64,000 nucleotides of DNA from Phil1 sp040767925. Its GTDB lineage: Bacteria > Bacillota > Clostridia > Christensenellales > CAG-138. Position 1 is the stretch's first letter, and each line of letters opens with the position of its first letter. Shown one piece after another: positions 52,260 to 61,270 of the stretch. The translations under genes and the position numbers were made by a program. The stretch covers positions 1,488,001 to 1,552,000 of the forward strand of contig JAXGNN010000001.1 in NCBI GenBank assembly GCA_040767925.1, written 5' to 3'. Below the pieces are notes generated by a model that worked only from the letters and a program-made list of their open reading frames with translations, was not told the origin of the DNA and made no database searches.

Positions 52260-52688
52260 TTAAGAAATCACACCAACTTTCAAAAATGGCGGTCTTATCT
52301 TCATTTTGGGCAAGTTGGTAGTTAATATCCTGAAAGCGGATTGTTTCAAAATGGTTTCCCTGCTCATGGCATTGACAAGAGATACTTCCATGCCTGAAAG
52401 TTCAATACTTGCAGGGAGTAAATCTACACCCTCTATATGAGGCAAGATACCCTCTTTATTGATAATGGAAGTATCAGTAATTACTTTGCCCATAAGAGTG
52501 GAAAGGGTTGTTTCAAGCCGGTCAGGTTGTGGATGTCCTAAACTGATAGACAAGCTACCTTGTGGGTCGCTATCTACTAACAGAACCTTCTTGCCCTCAA
52601 GGGCTAAGCCTATGCCCAAGTTGACACAGGTGGTTGTTTTGCCTACGCCACCTTTTTGGTTGGCAATGGCGATGATTTTTGCGTTCAA
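52260..52688 (-). pseudogene. Truncated ParA of a second conjugative element
   Basis: 142 residues: the N-terminal half of a ParA ATPase (ANQKGGVGKTTTCVNLG, LLVDSDPQGSLSISLG, ELSGMEVSLVNAMSRE), then an unrelated tail from about residue 118. The Walker B and C-terminal half are missing, so not functional. Sequence clearly differs from the complete parA at 13996. Upstream on the minus strand is a long hairpin (52719-52755), the usual leader of such genes. Confidence 0.8.
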
Positions 52689-52718
52689 TTCTGTTCCTCC
52701 TTACGATTCTTGGGAATA

Positions 52719-52755
52719 AAAAAGGAGATAGCTATTAAAAGCTGACTCCTTTTTA
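52719..52755 (-). terminator. Leader hairpin before truncated parA
   Basis: AAAAAGGAG pairs with CTCCTTTTT, with an inner AGCT...AGCT stem. Reads as an attenuator-like hairpin on the minus strand. Confidence 0.5.
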
Positions 52756-52943
52756 AAAAGGGCAATATTCAAATTTATCTATAAAAAAAGCTGCCTACTC
52801 AAAATAAGAGCAAACAACTTTTTGTCGTAATATCCAACTTAGTAATTTGAAATTAAAAATAGATTTTTTAAAACGTTGATATAATCTTTATACAGGAAAT
52901 TAGTGATTTAAAATCTTTTATTGCTTGTAACTTAAATTTTTGA

Positions 52944-53033
52944 TTAATTCGCTTTTACAATTGGAACCCATAACTCCATTTCATAGTCAGGACTATCCAT
53001 GTTCCCTTCGCTGTAAACCTCAAAATCAGGTGT
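52944..53033 (-). pseudogene. C-terminal part of AraC/GyrI regulator, split by IS21-family element
   Basis: Reads ...PDFEVYSEGNMDSPDYEMEL then WVPIVKAN and stop. This is the missing C-terminus of the regulator at 56964-57718. Removing the IS21 element and one GGTGT copy rejoins codons exactly (YKHAGTPDFEVYSEG). Confidence 0.88.
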
Positions 53034-54194
53034 TGAATACGGCGGCTTGGAATTGACAGCGGAGGCGGCGAGATTTTACACCTCTGGGCGGGCCAGATTT
53101 ACACCTCCGGGCGGCCATATTTTACAGTAGATACCGCTGTAGTAGAATTTGGCTAACGCATCGCAGATGCGAATACGCCAAAGGAGGGTCATAGAAATGA
53201 CCAACTACAGAGAGATCCTGCGGTTGAGGAGTCTGGGCCTCAACCACAGCAGGATAGCAGAGAGTATGGGAATTTCCCGTCCAACAGTAATTGCAGCACT
53301 ACAGCGAGCTCAGGCTCAGGAGCTAAACTGGCAGACAGCAGAGTCTCTATCGGATATAGATTTGGCTCAGAGGCTTAATCCAGCCGTTGGAGGTAAGCCC
53401 AGCTACAAGCTCCCGGACTACGAGTATATCCATCGCGAATTGGCCAAGCCCGGCATGACACAGCAGTTGCTGTGGTTTGAGTACTGCGACCAATGCCGCG
53501 CATCAGGCGAGATCCCGTACCAACTTACCCAGTTCAAGACTCATTACCGCGAGTACGTAGCAAAAACCAAAGCCACGATGCACATCCAGCGCAAGCCCGG
53601 AGAACTGATGGAGGTAGACTGGGCGGGGCAGACTGCGCATTTGGTCGATGCCGACACAGGCGAACTGCTCGACGCTTACATCTTTGTCGCAGCGTTGCCG
53701 TACAGCGGCTACGCTTATACTGAGGCCTTCATGAACCAGGAGCAGGAGGCGTGGATCACTGCTCACGCCAACGCTTACAGCTTCTTTGGCGGTGTTACCC
53801 GCATCCTCACGCCGGACAACCTGAAAACCGGCGTCATCAAGAATACTCGTTCAGAGCTTGTCCTGAACAAAAGCTACCAGGAGCTGGCCGAGCATTATGG
53901 CACAGCGATTATTCCAGCCCGTGTAAGGTCCCCGAAGGACAAGGCGACGGTAGAAGGCACAGTTGGCAACATCTCATCGTTCATTCTGGCATCTATTCGA
54001 AACCAGACCTTCTTCAGTCTGAAAGAGCTGAACAATGTAATCCGCGAGAAGCTACACGCCTTCAACCATAAGCCGTTTCAGAAGAAGGACGGTAGCCGGG
54101 CGACATGGTTTGCTGAGGAACGTTCCTTTTTGCTTCCCTTACCGCGCAACTCCTACGAGCTGTCAGTCTGGAAAACGGCAACGGTGTCTTTCAA

Positions 54195-55555
54195 GGTACT
54201 GTCAATAGTTTTGCGCAAATAGATATTACCGCCTGGTAAGCGTCGGCTATCCGGCAGAAACGGTGGTATTCTGAAGCTCGTTGAGAGCCTTCATACACAT
54301 GTAACGCTTTGTTCCCCAAACCGTGCTGACGACATGCCGGAGTCTGGCGCAAACCAGCATCAGTGCGGAATGCCCATCAGGGAATGTACCGACCACCTTT
54401 GTCCGTCGGCGGATCTCACGGTTTAAGCGTTCCAGCACATTTGTCGTCCGGAGTTTTGTCCAATGGGTAGACGGGAAATCCATGTAGGTCAGCGTTTCTG
54501 CAATACCCTTTTCTACCTTATCCGCTGCCTCACGGAGCTTCATTTCCCGCAGCTTGGCAGCAACCGCAGCTGCCTTCTCCAGCGCTGCATCTTTGTCTTC
54601 TTGTGCGTGGATTGCTTTGAGCATTGCTGCCACCTGATTCATTTTCCCGCGCGGGACTTTCGAAAATACATTCCGGTAAAAGTGTACGACGCAACGCTGA
54701 TATTTGGCTTCTGGGAAGACGTCGTTTACCGCTTCCAGAAGGCCCAGGCATCGATCACCAATAAACAGCTGTGTCCCATGCAGACCGCGTTCTTTCAGAC
54801 CTACGAGGAACGACCGCCAACTTTCCTTATCTTCCTTTATTCCTTCGGCGGTTCCGATCACTTCCCTGTATCCATCCTCATTTACCGCCATGGCTACCAG
54901 AATCGCTACGTTCTCATATTCGCCGCCCCAATTGCGTTTTAGGTAGATTCCATCAAGATATACGTAGGGATATTCATACTGGAGCCTACGCGAGCGCCAT
55001 TCCTCAATATGGCTGTAAACCTTCTTGTTCAGGTTGCTGATCGTTCCGGGAGATACCTTGGTGCCCCACAGTGCTTCGGTGATATCTTCTACTCTTCGTA
55101 CTGATACCCCGGCCAAGTACATCTCGATCAGGGCTTCCTCAACCGAGGACTCGCGCCGTTGATATCGTTCAATAATCGCTGTTTCAAATGCGACGCCCTT
55201 GAGCTTTGGCATTTTAAGCTTCACATCCCCTGACGTCGTCTGAAAGTTTCGCTCGTAATGCCCGGCACGGTAGCCCTGACGATCCTGTGTCCGTTCATAC
55301 TTCTCGGCATTGGTCAAGGATTTTGCCTCTTCGTCCAGCAGACCGTTGATCGTCTCTTCCACGCTTGTGCGCACCAAATCCTTTAATTCCTGCTTTATCA
55401 TTCCTTCGTTTAATTGTATAATCTTATCGGTGGACATTGTGTGTTGCCTCCTCTGCAAAGTCTTTGTTTCGCAACTTTTACTTTACCAGACGGCGGCACA
55501 CTTGTCCTCCTTTTTTCGTGCCTATTTCAATTTGCGCAACTTATTGTACCTTATC
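54195..55555 (-). mobile_element. IS256-family insertion sequence nested in istA
   Basis: 1361 bases flanked by the 8-bp duplication TCTTTCAA (54187-54194 and 55556-55563). Imperfect terminal inverted repeats share TTGCGCAAAT. One transposase gene on the minus strand. Confidence 0.92.
54247..55437 (-). CDS. IS256-family (mutator-type) transposase
   Basis: 396 residues from MSTDKIIQLNEGM (AGGAGG 10 bases upstream). DDE motifs: YLDGIYLKRNWGG (Asp), QLFIGDRCLGLLEAV (Asp) and the C-terminal NVLERLNREIRRRTKVVGTFPD (Glu in LERLNRE). Complete and apparently intact; moves the nested element. Confidence 0.95.
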   Translation of the reverse strand: MSTDKIIQLNEGMIKQELKDLVRTSVEETINGLLDEEAKSLTNAEKYERTQDRQGYRAGHYERNFQTTSGDVKLKMPKLKGVAFETAIIERYQRRESSVEEALIEMYLAGVSVRRVEDITEALWGTKVSPGTISNLNKKVYSHIEEWRSRRLQYEYPYVYLDGIYLKRNWGGEYENVAILVAMAVNEDGYREVIGTAEGIKEDKESWRSFLVGLKERGLHGTQLFIGDRCLGLLEAVNDVFPEAKYQRCVVHFYRNVFSKVPRGKMNQVAAMLKAIHAQEDKDAALEKAAAVAAKLREMKLREAADKVEKGIAETLTYMDFPSTHWTKLRTTNVLERLNREIRRRTKVVGTFPDGHSALMLVCARLRHVVSTVWGTKRYMCMKALNELQNTTVSAG

Positions 55556-56094
55556 TCTTTCAACTACCACATCGCCGTAGATGAGCAATACTATTCCGTT
55601 CCATATGAATACATCAAGCGTAAGGTCGATGTCCGCGTGACCCGAAATACAGTTGAGGTGTTCTACGACGGCAGCAGGATATGTTCTCACGTCCGTCTGC
55701 ATGGCCGTCGCGGTCAATACAGCACGGTGGAAGAACATATGCCGCCTCAGCATCAGCAGTATATACAGTGGAACGGCGAACGCTTCCGGAAATGGGCTTC
55801 TCAGATCGGTTCCAATACCGCCACAGTGGTGGACGCAATTCTTACAGGCTACAAAGTGGAGCAGCAGGGCTACCGAGCCTGTATGGCGTTGCTAAAGCTT
55901 TCCGAGCAGTACACGAAGGAACGGCTGGAAGCAGCCTGTGCCAAGGCTCTTTTCTACACGCCGCGTCCCAGCTACAAATCCATTCAAACCATACTGAAGT
56001 CCGGTCAGGACAAGAAAACGGATGAACATCCTCAGATTTCCTCCCAATACGGCTTTACTCGCGGCGCCGATTACTACAAGGGAGGGCAAGACTG

Positions 56095-56844
56095 ATGCTG
56101 AACAATACTACGACCACCAAGCTGCACGAAATGAAGCTGAGCGCAATGGCCACGGCTTTTCGGCATCAGAGTGAAACGGACGGTTTCAGCGAACTCTCCT
56201 TTGAGGAGCGTTTCGGCTTGCTCGTGGATGCGGAGTGGACTTCACGGCGAAACAACCGGCTCACACGCCTGCTCAAAAAAGCCGGTTTCTCAGAGCCTGG
56301 AGCCTGTCTCGAAGACATTGAGTACCACGCCGACAGAAAGCTGGATAAAGCTTTCATCACCCGGCTCGGCTCCTGCAATTACATCGACGAGAACCACAAT
56401 GTCATCATCCTCGGAGCCACCGGCAGCGGTAAAACCTACATCGCCAACGCCTTGGGCGTGACCGCCGGGCGTAACTTCTACCCCGTCCGCTATGTACGGC
56501 TGCCGGATCTGCTCGCCGAGCTGTCCATAGCGAGGGCTGAGGGCAACTACCGCAAGGTCATGAAGGGATACCGGCAGGCCAGACTTTTGATTCTGGATGA
56601 ATGGTTGCTCTACCCACTCAAGGACAGTGAGGCCAGAGATTTGCTTGAGCTGACGGAGGCTCGCTACAAAAAAGCCTCGACTATATTCTGCTCACAATTC
56701 GACGTAGGCGGATGGCACCAGAAGATCGGAGAGGCGACCCTTGCCGACGCCATCTGCGACCGCATCGTTCACGACTCCTACCGCATCGTCATCGGCGGCG
56801 AAGATTCCATGCGAAAACGGAAAGGCATTTCCGAGAACGACTGA
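56095..56844 (+). CDS. istB: IS21 helper ATPase IstB
   Basis: 249 residues: NVIILGATGSGKTYIANALG (Walker A), ARLLILDEWLLYPL (Walker B, DEW) and DRIVHDSYRIVI near the end. AAA+ helper of IS21 transposition. Start overlaps the istA stop (TGATG). Confidence 0.93.
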   Translation: MLNNTTTTKLHEMKLSAMATAFRHQSETDGFSELSFEERFGLLVDAEWTSRRNNRLTRLLKKAGFSEPGACLEDIEYHADRKLDKAFITRLGSCNYIDENHNVIILGATGSGKTYIANALGVTAGRNFYPVRYVRLPDLLAELSIARAEGNYRKVMKGYRQARLLILDEWLLYPLKDSEARDLLELTEARYKKASTIFCSQFDVGGWHQKIGEATLADAICDRIVHDSYRIVIGGEDSMRKRKGISEND

Positions 56845-56963
56845 CGTCGCTTGACGCCTGCGGCGGCAACCCTGTCAAATCCCGCCGCCGCAGGTGTCAA
56901 ATTTCTCCGCCGCAACTGTAAAACACTGCCGCCGCCGGGTGTAAAATGCGGCCGACATATTCA

Positions 56964-57718
56964 GGTGTTCCAGCATGCTTGTATCCTTGTTCAGGAAAGA
57001 ATACCTCTATCACATATTTCCATCCTTCATGAATACAGTTTGGAATTGCCCCTTTTAGCTTTGCAACTGCATATTCTGCCTTAGGCACTTCAAGTATATC
57101 AAGTCCTAATTTTTTTGCCATTTTTTCGTCCTTTACATCATAAGCAGCCATATAATTTATGACATCCTCATTGCTAACTTCATAACATACTCCGAAGCTT
57201 TGACCATCTCCAAGACTTTCTAAATCTTCATGCGTATTACTTTGGTATAGCATATCCCAAGTTTCTGGACACTGGCTGTTCTCTATACCCTCTGCTTTTA
57301 TCCCGGCAACCTTGAATGCTTCTTTTTGTTCAATTTTAATATCCATGTTTTTTCCTCCTTGAATAGTTAATGATAATCGAATAGAAGAGAAGACTTTAAA
57401 TACTGCTCCATTTCTAACATCGCTAGGTGTATAATTATGAAATTTCTTAAAAGCCAATGTAAAAGCATCTGCAGATTCATATCTATATTTGATTGCGATA
57501 TCAATCACCTTTTCAGTGGTTTCTCTTAAATCCATAGCTGCTTTTGTTAGTTTCCTAAGTCTAATATATTCGCTTAAGGAATAGTCTGCCAGGATTGAAA
57601 AAATTCTACTGAACATTGGATATGAATAACCTGATAAGTGTGCTATTCTTTTTTCGTCTATTTCATCATCTAAAACACTTTCAATGTATTCGATTGTTTT
57701 ATTAAATGCTTGTATCAT
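56964..57718 (-). pseudogene. AraC-family regulator with GyrI-like domain, truncated by IS21 insertion
   Basis: N-terminal 105 residues are an AraC HTH (FNKTIEYIESVLDDEIDEKRI; IAIKYRYESADAFTLAFKKFHNYTP). Then comes a GyrI-like/Bacterial-transcription-activator ligand domain (VAGIKAEG, VPKAEYAVAKLKGAIPNCI, WKYVIEVFFPEQGYKHAG). The last residues encoded beyond 56963 belong to the IS. Its C-terminus lies at 52944-53033. The A+T-rich gene is unlike the IS in composition. Confidence 0.9.
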
Positions 57719-57969
57719 ATCTGTCTCATCCTCCTCTCAAAATTATTATATAACTACAAAGAAATGAATACCCTATAATTGTCGTACAAATATAATAGTA
57801 TATGTTGAATTTTCTTTGTCCTATGTTCCCATCATCTGTTTTATGGGGTATATTCAAAGATATTATAACATCTGTAATTATGGAATACAATAAACTCTAT
57901 TAAGCTAATTAACTGGATTTATTATTATTTTTAGGCAATAAAAAGCAAATTGTTAAGAAGTATTCTTTC
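57719..57969. other. A+T-rich intergenic region
   Basis: Holds the probable promoter of the AraC gene on the minus strand; otherwise nothing recognised. Confidence 0.35.
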
Positions 57970-58452
57970 TTAGATTACTTCAAAATATGTTAGTGCATCC
58001 TTGATAGCATCAACTTGAATTGGAGTGGGGTGTTTTCGTTGATTCTTTAATATTTCAACTGCGTTAGGAGCATCGTACATTTGTAGACCTAAACTACGCT
58101 TTACTTCAGCAATATATGCTGAATGGACTTTGAAACTGTATTTTTCATTAATGTATTCATTAATCATTTTGTATGTGGTTCGTGGTTTTGGCTTGTATGT
58201 CTCTGCTCTTTGAGCTATATTATTAAGTATATGTTTATTATGAATGGTGTCGATATCGTCTAAGGGTATCATTCCATACCCATTACCAAACTCTACAGTT
58301 ATATTGATGTAGCTGTCGGGTGTCTTGTGGGTCTTTGGGATACACGTTGAGACGGTATGTTTGATGTCAAGGGTCAAAGGAAAATAGCCGCGAAAGTCCA
58401 GTAATACTGCGGTTTTCGGGCAATCGGGCAAATTCGGAATCAGCCAGACCAA
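57970..58452 (-). pseudogene. Fragment resembling the C-terminal extension of RlmD/RumA-type 23S rRNA methyltransferases
   Basis: 160 residues; the recognisable part is TYKMINEYINEKYSFKVHSAYIAEVKRSLGLQ followed by NQRKHPTPIQVDAIKDALTYFEVI, which resembles the tail found on some clostridial rRNA uracil methyltransferases (from memory). The first 25 residues look like non-coding or IS-end sequence (PNLPDCPKTAVLLDFRGYF), and the 28-bp repeats begin just upstream. Probably a gene remnant cut by an insertion. Confidence 0.4.
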
Positions 58453-58501
58453 ACGCTCTGCGGTAACTTATCCAAGGGCAAATCCGGTCAAAAAGTGTGA
58501 G

Positions 58502-58581
58502 AGTTGAGTTGCCAAGTTAGATGTCAATAAGTTGAGTTGCCGAGTTAGATGTTGGGGAGTTGTGGCTGTGAGATAGATGTC
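58502..58581 (+). repeat. Three tandem copies, 28-bp period (AGTTGAGTTGCCrAGTTAGA)
   Basis: Copies at 58502, 58530 and 58558 (last one diverged). Another IS21-like end array without a transposase, placed between the methyltransferase remnant and the polyferredoxin gene. Confidence 0.6.
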
Positions 58582-58607
58582 AGGGAAAGTCGAATGGAGG
58601 TGATAGA

Positions 58608-59426
58608 TTGAAGAAATATTTGGCACCGCTTTTTATGCTCATAATCTTTGAAGCTGTTGCAATTACATTATGGCTTACAAAGGATAATATTTTTTACCTC
58701 TTCAATTTCAGCTACATCGGGCTTTCGATATCTTTGGGGATTTTTCTGTTTATAAAAAAATATAAGCACGCAAGACGTATCGTTCAGTTGCTTGTTGGCT
58801 TATATATGCTGATATACCTGGGGCTTATCTGCAATGAGAATATGCAGATCGAGGGATTCTGGTACTACTTATTCACCGGAGTTTTTGAGGCTGCCACCAT
58901 TCATTACGCCGTTGCAAAGATTTTCGGGCCACTGTTATTCGGCAGAGGCTGGTGTGGATATGCCTGCTGGACAGCTATGGTCTTGGATTTTCTTCCTTAC
59001 AAGTCTCCATCACAACCAAGAAAGAAGCTCGGATGGATCAGATACATTACATTTACGGTTTCATTGATATTTGTTGCCTCATTGTTCCTTGCTAAGGTTG
59101 GCAATATCGAACGGATTATGTTCTGGGCATTTATTGTCGGCAATCTCGCTTATTATGCTGTGGGCATTGCACTCGCATTTGCGTTTAAGGATAACCGAGC
59201 ATTTTGTAAATATATATGTCCCATCACTGTATTTTTGAAGCCAATGAGTTACTTCTCGGTTCTCAGGATAAAATGCGACAAAGACAAATGCATCTCATGC
59301 GGGAAATGCAAACGAGTATGTCCTATGAATGTAGACGTGACAGATAATTCTCGAAAACGAAAAAATGGAACAGAATGTATTCTATGCATGGAATGTGTTA
59401 GAAATTGTCCAAAGGATGCACTTTAG
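58608..59426 (+). CDS. Membrane-bound 4Fe-4S ferredoxin (NapH/NosR-like)
   Basis: 272 residues, TTG start after GGAGGTGATAGA. Five or six membrane helices (LAPLFMLIIFEAVAITLWL..., LLVGLYMLIYLGLICN). A conserved GRGWCGYACWTAMVLDFLP loop is followed by a C-terminal ferredoxin with CISCGKCKRVCPMNVD and CILCMECVRNCPKDAL. Passes electrons across or along the membrane; partner enzyme not present. Directly preceded by the 28-bp repeats, so it may be driven from an IS end. Confidence 0.88.
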   Translation: MKKYLAPLFMLIIFEAVAITLWLTKDNIFYLFNFSYIGLSISLGIFLFIKKYKHARRIVQLLVGLYMLIYLGLICNENMQIEGFWYYLFTGVFEAATIHYAVAKIFGPLLFGRGWCGYACWTAMVLDFLPYKSPSQPRKKLGWIRYITFTVSLIFVASLFLAKVGNIERIMFWAFIVGNLAYYAVGIALAFAFKDNRAFCKYICPITVFLKPMSYFSVLRIKCDKDKCISCGKCKRVCPMNVDVTDNSRKRKNGTECILCMECVRNCPKDAL

Positions 59427-59511
59427 GACAGGCAAAAGGCTCCCACACTGCCATCATCGGCGGCGGGGAGCGCACTTTACCGGACTCAACCAGCGGTAGA
59501 GTTGCAGGAAA
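59427..59511. other. Gap between polyferredoxin and the 42-aa gene
   Basis: No feature recognised. Confidence 0.3.
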
Positions 59512-59640
59512 TCAACCTACGGTTCTTGTAACTATATCAAAAATCGTAAAGCCAGAATAGTCCTGTATGTCTTTCGGGGTCAGGTCTTTCAGTTTGACTT
59601 TCTTAGCGTAGGCGTCCTTTTTGGAAAGCATTATGCTCAT
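59512..59640 (-). CDS. Small protein (42 aa) of an ICE remnant
   Basis: MSIMLSKKDAYAKKVKLKDL, then TPKDIQDYSGFTIFDIVTRTVG. AAGGTG precedes the ATG. Charged and probably helical. Its place before a Tn1549/Tn916-like sigma-factor gene suggests it belongs to the same element remnant. No family known to me. Confidence 0.4.
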   Translation of the reverse strand: MSIMLSKKDAYAKKVKLKDLTPKDIQDYSGFTIFDIVTRTVG

Positions 59641-60185
59641 GTTAACACCTTATTGTGGCTTCTGATGTTGAAGAGAACGAACAGCCGCGCCGTTTAAGAT
59701 CGTGTCCGCGTGGCCCTGGTGGGCGCGGCGGCAGGATAAAACGGCGCGGCTGTCCCTTCGTTTTGATTTATTGTGTTTCCTAGCTAACCGGACGGACAGG
59801 CGGCTTTCCTGCTCTCATAGGCGTTGCACCTCCCCCCCATGCTGATGGCGGGCCGTTCTCATTGCCTGCGACGGTTTTTTCGCGCTCGGACTGTGACTGA
59901 ACGGAAGTTTCATTACATACAGATATTTGCCGCAGGGCCGCCACCGTTCGTTGTACGCTGCCCTGCCTGCGGCGCTGATGGTACTCGCTCCTTTTCCGTT
60001 ACGCTGAAAAATCACCCTCTCCCGCGTAAAGGAAAGATCATGGCGCACCCGCCGCTCGGCTCCCTGTATGCCGCTACTCGCGGTATGTTCCCGGTTTGCC
60101 GTTTTATTCAGTTATCAAGCTGCGCTTGAGGAAAAACTGCGTCCTCACACGCCTGTTCATTTTCAGGCGCAAAGTAAACGGGCAA
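59641..60185. other. Non-coding stretch in ICE remnant
   Basis: Several GC-rich frames exist on both strands, but none with ribosome site and sensible composition. Nothing further supported. Confidence 0.3.
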
Positions 60186-60608
60186 TTAAAAATATTTTTT
60201 TAAGAACACCTCCATGTGGCGTAAGCCGCGTTCGATGGAAGCGCCAACAGCGGCCTTGCTTATTCCTTCCGTCTTGGCTATGGCGCTCTTGCTCATGCCT
60301 AAAAAGTAGTGGGCATAGATGCGCTTGGCCTGCTTGTCCGGCAAAAAAGCAATCGCAGCGTGGAGCTGTTCCATCGTCACCTTGCGCTCGTAAATCTCGC
60401 AGGGGGACAGGGACACGAACAGGATGTCATGCTCGATGCCGTTGCCCCGGTCAAGGGAATAATAGGCTCGGTGCCGGTATGTGCGCAGGCGATAGGCTGC
60501 CTCTTGCAGCTCAAAGCCGCGCAGCATGGCGGCAACCTCGTCCGGCACGTCGATGAAGCAGTCGGACGTATAAAACGGGTAATAATCCCGCAGATTGATG
60601 GTTTTCAT
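60186..60608 (-). CDS. ICE-type sigma-70-like factor
   Basis: 140 residues: region-2-like N-terminal part (RGFELQEAAYRLRTYRHRAYYSLDRGNGIEHDIL) and a sigma-4 HTH (LPDKQAKRIYAHYFLGMSKSAIAKTEGISKAAVGASIERGL). This is the type of small sigma factor encoded in Tn916/Tn1549-like elements. The ribosome site is hidden in a perfect 16-bp hairpin just upstream (see next entry). Confidence 0.85.
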   Translation of the reverse strand: MKTINLRDYYPFYTSDCFIDVPDEVAAMLRGFELQEAAYRLRTYRHRAYYSLDRGNGIEHDILFVSLSPCEIYERKVTMEQLHAAIAFLPDKQAKRIYAHYFLGMSKSAIAKTEGISKAAVGASIERGLRHMEVFLKKYF

Positions 60609-60615
60609 AGGAAAT

Positions 60616-60656
60616 CCTCCGTTTCGATTTTTGAAGTGGGAAAATCGAAACGGAGG
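60616..60656 (-). promoter_or_regulatory. Ribosome-site-sequestering hairpin of the sigma gene
   Basis: CCTCCGTTTCGATTTT (60616-60631) pairs perfectly with AAAATCGAAACGGAGG (60641-60656), loop 9 bases. On the minus-strand mRNA, the GGAGG used by the sigma gene (7 bases before its ATG) lies fully inside the stem. Confidence 0.75.
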
Positions 60657-61142
60657 CGGCGGGGAGCGGCAGCGGACAGCGCGCGGGGGCTTGTCCGCTA
60701 TTTGGGCATGGCGAATAAGTCCGGCAATGGCCGGACAATTCGGAAAACGGTGATTTACAAAATGATAGCCGGGTCTACTCGAAAAGGTAAACCCGGCTGT
60801 AAAAACTATCGTATCAAGCGGTTCGCTGCCCGCAGAGTCGCCCGTTGGCGGCTTCTGCCCAGTGTGATTACCATTGAACTTCCGTGCTGTTTTTACGTTA
60901 TGTACGTTGTTGGAACGGGCGTGAACCTGCCTGATATTGCATTGCTAATCGCCCATACAATATCCGCTCCATTCAACGCGGCAACGCCCTGACGCAAGCA
61001 GGAAGGCGCTGCTGTGCCGAATTTCCGCTGCCTATGACACCTGTAAAAAACCTTGCTTCCTGTGTGGCTGCAAGCAGCCCCCGCGAATTTTGCCTGTCAA
61101 TTCCGGACGTCCTTTGAAAAACTGGCGGGGATTATGTCGAAG
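60657..61142. other. Non-coding or decayed stretch with hairpins
   Basis: Contains TCCGGC/GCCGGA (about 60718-60737) and AGCCGGGT/ACCCGGCT (about 60767-60800) hairpins. A plus-strand open frame near 60970-61145 has a Cys-rich end (KKPCFLCGCKQPPR) but no start; possibly a gene remnant. Nothing firm. Confidence 0.3.
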
Positions 61143-61184
61143 ATAAAAAAATCAGGCGGACTTGATATTTCAAGACCGCCTGAC
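61143..61184 (-). terminator. Terminator of the surface-protein gene
   Basis: On the minus strand TCAGGCGG pairs with CCGCCTGA, the loop holds an inner CTTGA/TCAAG stem, and a run of seven T follows. Confidence 0.85.
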
Positions 61185-61270
61185 GGGTTATTGATTTAGT
61201 TTGTATTTTAAACGGCAGGATCGCTCTATAACATGATTTTGTATCATAATCCACCTCCAACCATACACGG

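Larger units (their letters stand above)
53197..56095 (+). pseudogene. istA: IS21 transposase IstA, interrupted by IS256-family insertion
   Basis: First part 53197-54194: MTNYREILRLRSLGLNHSRIAESMGISRPTVIAAL (HTH), then the DDE catalytic core (MEVDWAGQTAHLV with first Asp; ILTPDNLKTGV with second). Second part 55564-56095: YHIAVDEQYYSVP to the end. Joining the parts after removing the insert and one TCTTTCAA restores 509 residues in frame. Likely inactive unless the insert excises precisely. AAAGGAGG precedes the start. Confidence 0.9.
53034..56963 (+). mobile_element. IS21-family insertion sequence carrying a nested IS256-family element
   Basis: Ends: TGAATACGGCGGC on the left and, inverted, TGAATATGTCGGC on the right. 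The 5-bp target duplication GGTGT flanks it (53029-53033 and 56964-56968). Inside both ends are arrays of ATTTTACACC/GTGTAAAA-type repeats (about 53071-53130 and 56870-56950), the transposase sites of IS21 elements. Contains istA (interrupted) and istB. Without the nested element it would be about 2.6 kb. Confidence 0.92.

Noticed and set aside
60970..61145. Cys-rich plus-strand coding sequence
   Set aside because: Open frame lacks a start and ribosome site; possible remnant only.
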